Part shown: positions 16,214 through 24,828 of the stretch, piece by piece
Position numbering within the stretch: the stretch's first letter is position 1
Layout of the letters: each line of letters begins with the position of its first letter
NCBI RefSeq assembly: GCF_045287255.1
Contig: NZ_CP137142.1
Location: 1,364,001 to 1,428,000 of the forward strand
From: Henriciella sp045287255
Lineage (GTDB): Bacteria; Pseudomonadota; Alphaproteobacteria; Caulobacterales; Hyphomonadaceae
Reading direction: 5' to 3'
Length of the DNA stretch: 64,000 nt
Notes under the pieces: generated by a model
Database searches by the model: none
Told to the model about the DNA's origin: nothing
The model's input: the letters and a program-made list of their open reading frames with translations, nothing else
Translations under genes and position numbers: made by a program

Positions 16214-17362
16214 TTACTGACCACCTTCCATCATTCGACTGAGGCCCTCAATCGCGCGGCCCATGAAATCAAGCCGCTTAACACTTTCCATGGCAAGGAG
16301 CGGCACTTCAATCGGCTCACGCCCATCAAGGGTCACGCGCAAGGTCGCAACTTCGTCGCCAGCGGTAATCGGTGCTTCAAGCGGGCCCTGATAGATGATT
16401 TCTGACTGCCCTTGGGCAAAGGCCCGCTTATGAGCTATGACACTCAAGGGTTCCGCCATACGCACGCCAACAGTGCGTTGCGCGCCCATCCACACATCGA
16501 GATCGGCAAGACGTTTGTCAGGGTTAGTGACGGCCCGACTCTCAAACGCGGTAAAGGCAAGCCGCATAAGGCGCTCAGCCTCTCGCGCCCGATCAGCCCG
16601 CGACTCCAGACCGTTGATCACAAGAATGCGCCGCTCCCCATCCCGGACCGCAGACGCGGTCAGACCAAAGCCCGACACGCTGAGATGTCCGGTTTTAAGC
16701 CCGTCCGCGCCCTGCATGCGACCAAGCAGTGGATTGCGGTTCTGCTGAGTGATGCCATTCCAGGTCATCTCAGGCTCAGCATAATAGCTATAGTAGGCGG
16801 GGTATTTCGAGATTTCACGCTGGGCCAGACGTGCGAGGTCGGCGGCTGAAATACGATGGCCTTCGGCGTCGAGACCGCTGGCATTCTTGAAACTTGCCGA
16901 AGTCAGACCCATCGACTGAGCCAACGCGGTCATTTCGCGGGCGAAGGCTTCCTCAGAGCCTGACAGACCTTCCGCAAGAACAATACAGGCGTCATTACCA
17001 GACAGGACGATCACGCCGCGCAGGAGGTCTTCCACGCTGACCTGCTCGCCAATCTTCAGGCCCATGGTTGAACCACCTGTCGCCCAGCCGCCCTTGCGCC
17101 AAGCATTCTCACTGACCGTGAATGTGTCATCCAGCGTAATCTCACCACGCTCCAGCCGATCAAACACGACGTGCGCCGTCATCATCTTGGTCATCGAAGC
17201 CGGGATCATCGGCTCCTCGCCATTCTTTGAATAAAGGATCTCGCCGGTTTCAAAATCCATGATCACGGCATACTCAGCCGGCGTATCCAGAATTTGCGTC
17301 GTTGCCACTGGCACGAGACCACCAAAGGCCAGACAAAGACCAAGAAAACGCAGGAAACGCAT
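16214..17362 (-). CDS. D-alanyl-D-alanine carboxypeptidase (PBP5/6 family)
   Basis: Low-molecular-weight penicillin-binding protein that trims the terminal D-Ala of peptidoglycan stem peptides. A signal peptide covers about residues 1-22 (MRFLRFLGLCLAFGGLVPVA). SxxK is Ser56-Lys59 in ASMTKMM, SxN lies in LSGNDA and KTG in GLKTGHLS. A PBP5-type C-terminal beta domain and a terminal amphipathic helix (RAIEGLSRMM) anchor it to the inner membrane. The start at 17362 has GGAGG six bases upstream; the frame runs open to 17425 but those residues precede the signal peptide and lack a ribosome site. tmk follows at once. Confidence 0.93.
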   Translation of the reverse strand: MRFLRFLGLCLAFGGLVPVATTQILDTPAEYAVIMDFETGEILYSKNGEEPMIPASMTKMMTAHVVFDRLERGEITLDDTFTVSENAWRKGGWATGGSTMGLKIGEQVSVEDLLRGVIVLSGNDACIVLAEGLSGSEEAFAREMTALAQSMGLTSASFKNASGLDAEGHRISAADLARLAQREISKYPAYYSYYAEPEMTWNGITQQNRNPLLGRMQGADGLKTGHLSVSGFGLTASAVRDGERRILVINGLESRADRAREAERLMRLAFTAFESRAVTNPDKRLADLDVWMGAQRTVGVRMAEPLSVIAHKRAFAQGQSEIIYQGPLEAPITAGDEVATLRVTLDGREPIEVPLLAMESVKRLDFMGRAIEGLSRMMEGGQ

Positions 17363-17450
17363 AGAGACCTCCAGAAACAATAACGGCCCTCTTCCTAGTC
17401 TGGAAAAAGGGCCGCTTTGCGACAAAGGTCAATGTGACAGCAGGTAAATC

Positions 17451-18710
17451 CTAGCGCACGACGATGAAGCCGTCGGCAATCCCCGCACGCGACATCTGGT
17501 CTCTTTGGCGTTCGGCTTCGGCACGGCTGTTAAACGGTCCAACCATAACACGGAAATAGTCAGAGCCCCTTACCCGTGCAGGCTCAATTTCAACTGGCAG
17601 ACCGCGGCTCAGAGAGCGGTTCAGGTCTTCTGCATTGCCAATGTCGGCAAACGAGCCAACCTGAACAAAGATATTGCCGTTACCAAACTGAGCTGGTGGC
17701 GGTGTCATCACATCGATTGGATCAGGAACACCCAGATTCGGCTCCTGATAAGCCACTGGCTCCGCTACTGGTAGGCGTGGCGGGCTCATGTCCTCAGCAA
17801 CGACTGTTTTCGAAGCAGCTGTCTGCTGAACCGGCAGGACCGGTGCCGGGCCAAGGTAACGCAGGGTCACTTCAGCAGCACCGCCTTCAGCAATGCCGAG
17901 CATATCCGCCGCCCGTTTTGACAGGTCGATAATGCGGCCCGGCTCGAATGGACCGCGATCATTCACACGAATGACAATCTCACGCCCGGTGGCTTCATTC
18001 ACTACCTGCACAAGGCTTGGCAAAGGTAATGTGCGGTGTGCCCCGGAAAGCGCTGTATCGTCATAGATCTCGCCATTGGCGGTTGGTTCACCATTAAAGA
18101 TAGCATCATAGACAGACGCGACGCCTTTCTGCTCAGACAGGGTCGCGCCTTTGGTGGCTGAGACTTTGGAGAGGCTTAGCGGCTGGCCTGTCGCAGTGGC
18201 AACTTCAGGGCCTTGCGCGGTAATCCGCAGCGGGGCTGTATCCTGATTTCTCTGTTGAGCCTCAACAGCTTTAGCAGCGGCGCGCGCATCAAACCCACCG
18301 GTCGTGATCGCCGGGTCGCGGGTAATCGTTGCTGGTGGAGTTACAGCAGCGTACTGGCGCGCGTCTGTGGCAGAGATTGCAGATGTGGCAGACGAAAAAG
18401 CGATTGGCGCATCAGCGGCGCCGGCAAGACGGGCGCCCCCTGCCCCATAATATGTATTTGGTTGATCAGGATAGCGGAATTCGATTCGCCGTTTGCGCGG
18501 ATCAGCAGTCTGTGCCGCTGCTGTATTCTGCTGGGCGTACTGTACCGGTTGAGACGGGGTAGTAGCAGGCGCGCTATAAGCAGCGGGCGGATTTGCTTCG
18601 GCATAAACAATCTGGGCACCATTTTGGGCATGTGCGCCAAGAATCGAAAAAATAAGGGCTGTCCCTGTCATCAGAGTGAGCCGTGAAACACTACCGTGCA
18701 ATTCTGCCAT
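17451..18710 (-). CDS. rlpA: RlpA-type septal ring lytic transglycosylase with SPOR domain
   Basis: Secreted cell-wall protein. A signal peptide (to about residue 29, cleavage near AHAQ) is followed by a long low-complexity Ala/Pro/Gln-rich segment. The double-psi beta-barrel domain has GVASVYDAIFNGEPTANGE, ALSGAHRTLPLPS, IRVNDRGPF and IDLSKRAADMLGI, and the SPOR domain occupies the last 75 residues (IFVQVGSFADIGNAEDL). SPOR binds denuded glycan at the division septum. In RlpA of Pseudomonas the barrel cleaves naked glycan strands. The gene is upstream of the D,D-carboxypeptidase, separated by about 90 bp. Confidence 0.9.
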   Translation of the reverse strand: MAELHGSVSRLTLMTGTALIFSILGAHAQNGAQIVYAEANPPAAYSAPATTPSQPVQYAQQNTAAAQTADPRKRRIEFRYPDQPNTYYGAGGARLAGAADAPIAFSSATSAISATDARQYAAVTPPATITRDPAITTGGFDARAAAKAVEAQQRNQDTAPLRITAQGPEVATATGQPLSLSKVSATKGATLSEQKGVASVYDAIFNGEPTANGEIYDDTALSGAHRTLPLPSLVQVVNEATGREIVIRVNDRGPFEPGRIIDLSKRAADMLGIAEGGAAEVTLRYLGPAPVLPVQQTAASKTVVAEDMSPPRLPVAEPVAYQEPNLGVPDPIDVMTPPPAQFGNGNIFVQVGSFADIGNAEDLNRSLSRGLPVEIEPARVRGSDYFRVMVGPFNSRAEAERQRDQMSRAGIADGFIVVR

Positions 18711-18859
18711 CTGTCCGTCCTTTTTCTAAGGCCATGAACCGATCATAGACCAGTCCACTTTGGAGGGCTTTCAGCGCTCCCATGGCGTCTGTTTACCATG
18801 TGAACCTGCATTTATGATGAATACAGCCCGGCATCTTCGCACAAACCGTTTGGGCTTGG

Positions 18860-18867
18860 TTAACCAT
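18860..18867. promoter_or_regulatory. Possible CtrA half-site upstream of rlpA
   Basis: TTAACCAT, a form of CtrA half-site known from Caulobacter, occurs about 150 bp upstream of rlpA, a division-linked gene. An 8-mer is weak evidence and no second half at the canonical spacing is visible. Confidence 0.2.
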
Positions 18868-18933
18868 AAAACAGGCAATTTCAGGGCAAGGCTTGCATTC
18901 CTCTGCAACCTGTAACAAAGAGAGCCTCGCTGC

Positions 18934-19023
<90 letters not shown>

Positions 19024-19206
19024 TCACAAATAAATACTCAATTATTACAGATACTTACCGGTTTCAAAAGAGGCCAATAAGCTCTCTACCACTTATCCTA
19101 CCACTTTTCAGTGGCGGAGAAGTCTCCGCCAAACCTTTTAGTGACTGATAGCACAGAGAACTTCTTCGCCGGCCACGCTTGTCCGCGGCCGCATCTTCTT
19201 AAAAGC
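19024..19206. other. Gene-free tRNA-Ser 3' flank with tandem repeats and a hairpin
   Basis: No convincing gene lies between the tRNA and the insertion sequence. The stretch holds a tandem repeat TACCACTT (19087-19094 and 19100-19107, 5-bp spacer) and a perfect palindrome GGCGGAGA/TCTCCGCC (19113-19130) followed by AAACCTTTT, which could act as a weak terminator. tRNA 3' flanks are frequent attachment sites for integrative elements, so this may be a relic of one; no integrase is present. Confidence 0.4.
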
Positions 19207-19213
19207 AGATGGA

Positions 19214-19226
19214 GTGGATGGCTCCT
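19214..19226 (+). repeat. IS1111-type left subterminal inverted repeat
   Basis: GTGGATGGCTCCT, the perfect reverse complement of 19286-19298 and of 20553-20565. Confidence 0.85.
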
Positions 19227-19285
19227 GCTCCCGGCGTCGCAATGCGCCATAATACGCAGTCACCATCAGAGTGCTGCAAGTTAAG

Positions 19286-19298
19286 AGGAGCCATCCAC
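19286..19298 (+). repeat. Third copy of the IS repeat, overlapping the transposase ribosome site
   Basis: AGGAGCCATCCAC is identical to the right terminal repeat and ends at the base before the transposase ATG. Its AGGAG is the only good Shine-Dalgarno sequence for the gene. In a transcript entering from outside the element it could pair with the left repeat (13 bp, 59-nt loop) and hide the ribosome site. Confidence 0.8.
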
Positions 19299-20321
19299 AT
19301 GTATGTTACCACAATCGGTATCGATCTGGCCAAGACGATTTTTCAAGTTCATGGCGTGACTGCAGACGGAGGCGTTGCCTTCAATCGTTCGCTTCGCCGT
19401 CACCAGGTCTTGCCGTTTCTGGCAAAGCTAGAGCCGTGTCTGATCGGCATGGAGGCGTGCGGCACAAGCCATCATTGGGCACGCGAGATCAGCAAGCTTG
19501 GCCATCAGGTGAAGCTGATGCCGCCAGCCTATGTGAAGCCCTATGTCAAACGCGGAAAGACGGACGCGGCAGACGCTGAAGCGATCTGCGAGGCGGTTAC
19601 CCGGCCAACGATGCGGTTCGTGGCCATCAAGTCTCCGGAGCAGCAGGCTCTACTCAGCCAACATCGTGCGCGTCAGCTGCTGATCGGACAGCGCACTCAG
19701 CTCTCAAACATGATCCGCGGCCTGATCGGCGAGTTTGGATATGTTGTTCGCAAAGGGCTGAACCATATCCGGGATTTTGCGATAGACCTTCAGGCGGGCA
19801 ATGGTCCAGAACTGCCGCCTGCCGCGCAAACGGTCATCCTGTCTTTGTGCCAGCAACTGTTACTTCTGCATGCACGGATCAAAGATCTGGAGGCGGAGAT
19901 CTTCGCGGCGTCGCGCGCTGACAAGCGAGTCATACTGCTGGAGACTATTCCGGGCATCGGACCCGTTACTGCGTCAGCGATCGTTGCGACCGTTGGGTCA
20001 CCGCATCAATTCAAATCCGGACGTGAGTTTGCCGCGTGGCTGGGGCTCACCCCGCTCAATCGATCGAGCGGCGGAAAGGAACGTCTCGGGCGCATCTCCA
20101 AAATGGGTGATCGGTATCTCCGCGCCTTGCTGGTTGCTGGCATGACATCGCGTGTCCGTGCCGCTCGCGCACGGCCGGATCGGGTTGATCCCTGGCTCGT
20201 CTCTCTGTTGGAACGCAAGCCTGTTCGCCTCGCCACGGTCGCAATGGCGAACAAGGCGGCACGGATCATCTGGGCTGTGCTGACACGCAGTGAACCCTAT
20301 CGCGCCCCTGTTACCGCTTAG
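19299..20321 (+). CDS. IS110/IS1111-family DEDD transposase
   Basis: Recombinase of 340 residues. The N-terminal RuvC-like DEDD domain shows Asp9 (GIDLAK), Glu52 (IGMEACG), Asp89 and Asp92 (KTDAADAEAI). The C-terminal Transposase_20 domain has IPGIGPVTASAIVATVG, FAAWLGLTP and the serine-containing NRSSGGKERLGRISKMGD, where the catalytic Ser of the family lies. The gene looks intact. I place the start at 19299 (MYVTTIGIDLAK) because the family begins there and AGGAG precedes it; the frame continues upstream but across the left repeat. Related enzymes use an element-encoded guide RNA to choose their target. Confidence 0.93.
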   Translation: MYVTTIGIDLAKTIFQVHGVTADGGVAFNRSLRRHQVLPFLAKLEPCLIGMEACGTSHHWAREISKLGHQVKLMPPAYVKPYVKRGKTDAADAEAICEAVTRPTMRFVAIKSPEQQALLSQHRARQLLIGQRTQLSNMIRGLIGEFGYVVRKGLNHIRDFAIDLQAGNGPELPPAAQTVILSLCQQLLLLHARIKDLEAEIFAASRADKRVILLETIPGIGPVTASAIVATVGSPHQFKSGREFAAWLGLTPLNRSSGGKERLGRISKMGDRYLRALLVAGMTSRVRAARARPDRVDPWLVSLLERKPVRLATVAMANKAARIIWAVLTRSEPYRAPVTA

Positions 20322-20552
20322 GAGAGAAAGACAAGCAAGTTTGCAAGGACGATGAGAAGTGATGGCAATCCGGGTCAGACCGGGGATCAGGCAAACCCGC
20401 CTAATGTCGAGGACATCAAATGTCCGCAAAGCAGAATGGGACCAGGTCCGCGGAAACCATCAAGGCCAGAGGCAAGACCGCCTCATCAACAGGCCGGACA
20501 CAAGACTGTACCTGACCACGCTCGCCGAAACTTCAAAAAGCCCTTGCATCGC
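20322..20552 (+). ncRNA. Candidate guide RNA (bridge/seek RNA) region of the IS
   Basis: There is no convincing ORF between the transposase stop and the right repeat. In the IS1111 subgroup the guide RNA is encoded in this 3' segment. Small hairpins are visible, for example GGACAT/ATGTCC (20412-20426). The extent and strand of the RNA are inferred from the family, not read from the sequence. Confidence 0.5.
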
Positions 20553-20565
20553 AGGAGCCATCCAC
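20553..20565 (+). repeat. IS1111-type right subterminal inverted repeat
   Basis: AGGAGCCATCCAC, reverse complement of the left repeat at 19214-19226. The next base A is shared with the internal copy as well. Confidence 0.85.
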
Positions 20566-20568
20566 ACA

Positions 20569-20698
20569 AGACATTAGAATCGCGTTTTCACGTAGCCACT
20601 TGCAAAAAAGAGAAACGCTCCAAGTTGAGATTGGAAAACATCATCAGTGTCTCACTGTGAATCTGCCAAATAAAACCTGAACACTTTGTAAAACGCCC
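20569..20698. other. IS right flank, no gene seen
   Basis: About 130 bp between the right end of the IS and the stop of the tandem-barrel protein gene. Nothing recognisable apart from short A/T-rich runs. Confidence 0.5.
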
Positions 20699-21478
20699 CT
20701 AGGCGCCTATGTTGAGCCAATAGAACTCGAATTCATTCACTGCACTGTCAAAGTCGCGTCGGTGTGCGAGATACTCCGGTGATAGTTGGACCTTGGCAAA
20801 TCCATCGGCGGTTTCCCATTCGATAAAAGTGATCTGTCCAGGAGCCGCTTCGTCAGCGTCAAAAGTCTGAGCAAAAGGATCGTGCATCTCGTAGACGAAC
20901 CGCCCGCCAGCGCGCTTTACGGCTGGTTCTATTCCTTCCAAATAACTTGTGTAGTCTGAGCGATCTTTGGGATCGAGCCAAGCGATCCAAGCCGTGTAGT
21001 GTTTGCCTGGATCGAAGGTCAGCTTCAGGTCTTCGGTCAGTGCGGAGTCGTAAATCTTCATTTCGTGCCACGCGTCACGGCGCAGGTCCTTAAATGCGGG
21101 AAACTGCGGAGCGCTTCGGTAAGCCTGAGTGGCGGCGATGTCGGGCCACGAGAAAAATGCAAATACGCTCGGGTCGTATTCGCTGCGAACCTTGTCTCGA
21201 ATATTTAGCAGGCCTTCGTTCTTGTATCCAAGGCTCTCTGCAATCGGGAATGCGTTTTGATAATAGGATTGTCGGGCATCGCGGCCTTCTGGTCGCTCCT
21301 CTGGCACAACGATCTGAAGGACTTGCCCCTTCTTTAGATCGAGTGTCCATCCTTGCGGCTTCTTTTGATCTGCACCATCTACTTCGATTGCTGGCGGCGC
21401 GGCCACACAGGCTGCTGCGCTGACGATACAAGCAAAGATGGCGACAAAAACACTCTTGCGGTGTCCAAACTGGAGCAT
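20699..21478 (-). CDS. Exported protein with two DUF1330/NIPSNAP-like ferredoxin-fold repeats
   Basis: A 259-residue exported protein of unknown function. The N-terminus has a signal peptide (KSVFVAIFACIVSAAACVAA); Cys24 might be a lipobox cysteine but the motif AAAC is poor. Two similar halves (about 75-140 and 180-257) each contain a strand-helix pattern and a phrase such as FAFFSWPD...YRSAPQFPAFKD or ITFIEWETADGFAK...SPEYLAHRRDFD, typical of DUF1330-like dimeric alpha/beta barrels, here arranged as a pseudo-dimer. It is divergent from a LysR gene with a shared palindrome between them, so it is the likely target of that regulator. No enzymatic residues are recognised. Confidence 0.7.
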   Translation of the reverse strand: MLQFGHRKSVFVAIFACIVSAAACVAAPPAIEVDGADQKKPQGWTLDLKKGQVLQIVVPEERPEGRDARQSYYQNAFPIAESLGYKNEGLLNIRDKVRSEYDPSVFAFFSWPDIAATQAYRSAPQFPAFKDLRRDAWHEMKIYDSALTEDLKLTFDPGKHYTAWIAWLDPKDRSDYTSYLEGIEPAVKRAGGRFVYEMHDPFAQTFDADEAAPGQITFIEWETADGFAKVQLSPEYLAHRRDFDSAVNEFEFYWLNIGA

Positions 21479-21505
21479 AGCTTTTCCTCGATAGGTGCTG
21501 ATCTA

Positions 21506-21572
21506 TTTTTGCACCATAGAGATATGAAACGCCTCTTTGGTGGCTAGATTTTGCAAATCATTGGTGCAAAAA
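21506..21572. promoter_or_regulatory. Divergent LysR-type operator region
   Basis: TTTTTGCACCA (21506-21516) and TGGTGCAAAAA (21562-21572) form a perfect 11-bp inverted repeat about 45 bp apart. Inside it, TTTTGCA (21549-21555) and TGCAAAA (21565-21571) form a second, closer dyad of the T-N11-A kind bound by LysR proteins. The region sits between the LysR gene and its divergent neighbour, ending 7 bp before the LysR start. Confidence 0.6.
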
Positions 21573-21579
21573 TGTTCCA

Positions 21580-22458
21580 ATGAAGGATTGGGATGACTAT
21601 CGATTAATCCTGGCGTTAGCTCGTACAGGCACCTTGCGCATGGCGGCGCACGCGCTTGGCATGACGCACACAACAGTTTCGCGTCGATTGTCTATTATCG
21701 AAGATGCACGTGGCGCACTTTTCGAAAGGCAACCCGGTGGTTATCGTCCAACACCGCTCGGCGATGCATTGATTGACGTAGCAGGCAGGATGGAGAGTCT
21801 GACACAAGCCGGTGCCCGCTATGAACAAGCGGTCGAACAAGATCTGGTTGGCGTCGTAACCCTGTCATTGCCTGAACCGGTTGCGCAATATCTCTTACTC
21901 GAAGATCTGTTCAAACTCGCAGAGGCGTTTCCGAAAATTGAACTCAGGGTCAATACCAGCGTCCGCTTTGTGGATCTGGATCGGCTTGAGGCGGACGTCG
22001 TGGTCCGGGGAACGCAACACCCACCAGAACATCTTGTTGGTCGCCGACTGTATCCAACTCATATTACCTACTACGGTAATCGAGACTATTTGGCATCAAC
22101 GCCGCCCGACCAACTGCGGTGGATCGCGCCTAGTTCAGCCGGAATGCGCCCGGACTGGCTCGAGATGTCGCCATATCCAAATGCGCCCGTTGCGCTGCTG
22201 AGCGATGATATCGTTGCGCGGCACCATGCCTTGGTAAGGGGACTGGGTCTCGCGCGCGGTGCCTGCTTCATGGCTGACCCTGAACCTGATCTTATCCGTC
22301 TAACGAATGAGGCCCCTATACCTCAGCAGGATTTCTGGGTTCTCACTCACCCGGATCTTCGCCACACACCGCGCGTGCGTGCCGTCATGGACTTCATGGT
22401 TCGTGCGATGAAAGAGAAAGAGGACCTGGTCAGAGGACACAAACCTCAACGCAAGTAA
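21580..22458 (+). CDS. LysR-family transcriptional regulator
   Basis: A 292-residue regulator. The N-terminal winged helix-turn-helix (about 5-62) contains GTLRMAAHALGMTHTTVSRR and FERQPGGYRPTPLG, and a periplasmic-binding-like effector domain follows (VVTLSLPEPVAQYLL onward). It is divergent from the exported tandem-barrel protein with palindromes in the gap; LysR proteins commonly repress themselves and activate a divergent gene. The effector is unknown. Confidence 0.92.
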   Translation: MKDWDDYRLILALARTGTLRMAAHALGMTHTTVSRRLSIIEDARGALFERQPGGYRPTPLGDALIDVAGRMESLTQAGARYEQAVEQDLVGVVTLSLPEPVAQYLLLEDLFKLAEAFPKIELRVNTSVRFVDLDRLEADVVVRGTQHPPEHLVGRRLYPTHITYYGNRDYLASTPPDQLRWIAPSSAGMRPDWLEMSPYPNAPVALLSDDIVARHHALVRGLGLARGACFMADPEPDLIRLTNEAPIPQQDFWVLTHPDLRHTPRVRAVMDFMVRAMKEKEDLVRGHKPQRK

Positions 22459-22641
22459 TACCTCAGTAAAAGTATCCCTTTGCACCTTAGCTTCTTCTCC
22501 TAGGTGTTGAGCGCCATTGTTATGCCGTGCAGTGGCTGCGAGAACGCTATGAGAGGCAATTGAAACCGCTTCCTATCCGCCTATTTGACACGGTTAAAGA
22601 TCGCAGGCCTGCCGATCACCAAAACCTTAGGGAGACACAGA

Positions 22642-24828
22642 ATGACTACACTTTTGGGCAAGACTATGCGCACGCAACTATTATCGACTTGCGCCGCGCT
22701 TGTGCTGGCATCACCGGTCGCATTTGCGCAAGCGCAAACAGGTGAAGTTACAAGCCCTGCCCTGGCGGAGAACCCATTCTTTCAGGATTGGACCGCTCCT
22801 TATAGCGCGCCGCCATTTGAGCAGATTGAAGCCAGTCATTTCATTCCTGCCTTTGAACGCGCAATGGCTCTGCACACGGCCGAGATCGAGGCCATTACAG
22901 ACAATTCTGAGCCGGCCTCCTTTGCAAATACGATTGTTGCCCTGGAACTTGCTGGCGGTGATTTGCAGCGCATCCAGCGGACCTTCTTTACGCTGGCTTC
23001 GTCGGCGACAAATGATGACATTCGCGCCATTCAGAGTGAGATGTCGCCGCGGCTGGCCGCGCACAATAGCGCCATAGCGCTGAACGAAGCCTTGTTCGCC
23101 CGTATTGATGCCCTTTACCGCTCATCTGATACGCTTGGCCTGAACGCTGAACAGGCTCGCGTCCTAGAACGCACACATACCGGCTTTGTCAGGGCTGGGG
23201 CCAAGCTCGAAGGTGCGGACCGTGCGCGTCTCGCAGAAATTACCGAGCAGTTGGCCTCACGTTACACCGCCTTCAGCCAGAATGTACAAAAGAGCGCTGA
23301 GTCGTACACGCTCGTGCTGGAGAGTGATGCGGATAAAGCAGGGCTGCCAGAGTCCGTTTTGAGCGCTGCTGCTCAGGCGGCGACTGACCGCGATATGGAC
23401 GGGCAGCATGTCATCACCCTCGCCCGCTCGTCTTTTGAGCCGTTCATGACCTTCTCAACGCGCCGGGACCTCCGCGAGCAGGCCTTCAATGCCTGGACCA
23501 ATCGCGGCGATAATGACGATGATTTTGATAATGAAGAGAATATTCGCCAAATCCTGCTGTTGCGCTTGGAGCGTGCCAATCTGCTAGGCTTTGAAAACTT
23601 CGCAGCCTTCCGGACCGCGAATACGATGGCGGGAACACCTGAAGCGGCTCACGAGTTGCTGAGCGAAGTGTGGGAAGGTGCCCGCGCAAAAGCCCAACAA
23701 GAAGAACAGGAAATCCGCGACATCATGGCCGATATGGACGCTGACCATACGCTCGCGCCGTGGGATTGGTGGTATTATGCGGAGAAAGCGCGCGTTGCGA
23801 ACTATGCGCTCGATGAAGATGCGGTGAAGGCACACCTTTCCCTCGATAATGTGCTCGATGCCCAGTTTGCCGTTGCTCAGCGCCTGTTCGGTGTGTCTTT
23901 CAGTGAACGTGATGATGTCCCTGTCTATCATCCCGATGTGCGCGTCTGGGAAATGACGTCAGCAGAGGGCGAGCCACTTGGCCTGTTCTATGGGGATTAT
24001 TTTGCGCGACCCGGCAAACGCTCTGGTGCCTGGATGGGTGCACTTCGTACCCAGCACAAGCTTGATGGCTCGGTGACGCCGCTGATCACCAATGCCTGTA
24101 ACTATAACAAGCCAGCGCCCGGTGAGCCGGCACTGATCTCCCTTCGTGAGGCTGAAGTCGTCTTCCATGAGTTTGGGCATGCCCTGCATGGATTGCTCTC
24201 GGATGTGACTCACCCGTCCATCTCAGGGACATCTGTAGACTTCGACTTTGTCGAGTTTCCAGCCCAAATCTATGAGCACTGGATGCGTGAACCTGCGGTG
24301 ATTGAAGAGTTTGCCCTGCACTATGAGACAGGCGAGCCAATGCCTGCAGACCTGCTTTATAGTGTCCGGGCGGCCCGCAATGCCAAATCTGGCTTTGATA
24401 ATGTCGAGTTTATCGCCTCAGGCTTTGTGGATCTGGCTTTCCACCGCCTGAGTGATCCGAATATCATTGCCAATCTCGACGTAAACTCGTTTGAGGACGG
24501 TGTTCTGGCTCAGGTCGGCATGCCTTACGAGATTGAGATGCGTCACCGTTCACCGCACTTCCTGCATTCGTTCGCAGGCGAGCTCTATGCGGGTGGATAC
24601 TACACATACATGTGGGCTGGCGTGCTCGATAATGATGGCTATGCCGCGTTTGAAGAAGCTGGCGATCCATTCGATGAAGCCCTCGCCCGTAAACTGTATG
24701 AGAATGTCTTCTCTGCCGGGAATAGCCGCCCTGCCATGGATGCGTATATCGGCTTTCGCGGTCGCGAGCCGAGCACAGGGCCACTCTTGCGTAATCGCGG
24801 GCTGGTCGTGGACGATAAGGAGTCGTGA
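22642..24828 (+). CDS. M3-family zinc peptidase, Dcp-like, exported
   Basis: Peptidyl-dipeptidase/oligopeptidase of 728 residues. A signal peptide (LLSTCAALVLASPVAFAQAQ) places it in the periplasm. The zinc motif VFHEFGHALHGLLS lies near residue 509, with the third ligand Glu in the following VDFDFVEFPAQ and the conserved HSFAGELYAGGYYTYMWA near the C-terminus (split: HSFAGELYAGGY / YTYMWA). It resembles Dcp, which removes C-terminal dipeptides from short peptides. The start at 22642 has GGGAG upstream; the frame extends to 22585 without a ribosome site. Confidence 0.93.
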   Translation: MTTLLGKTMRTQLLSTCAALVLASPVAFAQAQTGEVTSPALAENPFFQDWTAPYSAPPFEQIEASHFIPAFERAMALHTAEIEAITDNSEPASFANTIVALELAGGDLQRIQRTFFTLASSATNDDIRAIQSEMSPRLAAHNSAIALNEALFARIDALYRSSDTLGLNAEQARVLERTHTGFVRAGAKLEGADRARLAEITEQLASRYTAFSQNVQKSAESYTLVLESDADKAGLPESVLSAAAQAATDRDMDGQHVITLARSSFEPFMTFSTRRDLREQAFNAWTNRGDNDDDFDNEENIRQILLLRLERANLLGFENFAAFRTANTMAGTPEAAHELLSEVWEGARAKAQQEEQEIRDIMADMDADHTLAPWDWWYYAEKARVANYALDEDAVKAHLSLDNVLDAQFAVAQRLFGVSFSERDDVPVYHPDVRVWEMTSAEGEPLGLFYGDYFARPGKRSGAWMGALRTQHKLDGSVTPLITNACNYNKPAPGEPALISLREAEVVFHEFGHALHGLLSDVTHPSISGTSVDFDFVEFPAQIYEHWMREPAVIEEFALHYETGEPMPADLLYSVRAARNAKSGFDNVEFIASGFVDLAFHRLSDPNIIANLDVNSFEDGVLAQVGMPYEIEMRHRSPHFLHSFAGELYAGGYYTYMWAGVLDNDGYAAFEEAGDPFDEALARKLYENVFSAGNSRPAMDAYIGFRGREPSTGPLLRNRGLVVDDKES

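Larger units (their letters stand above)
19207..20568 (+). mobile_element. IS110-family insertion sequence, IS1111 subgroup
   Basis: The element is bounded by a subterminal inverted repeat: left GTGGATGGCTCCT (19214-19226) and right AGGAGCCATCCAC (20553-20565). Subterminal repeats set a few bases inside the tips are the mark of the IS1111 subgroup. It carries one DEDD transposase and a 3' non-coding segment of about 230 nt. No target-site duplication can be seen, as expected for the family. The outer ends given here are estimates, because the tips beyond the repeats cannot be fixed without an empty site. Confidence 0.85.
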
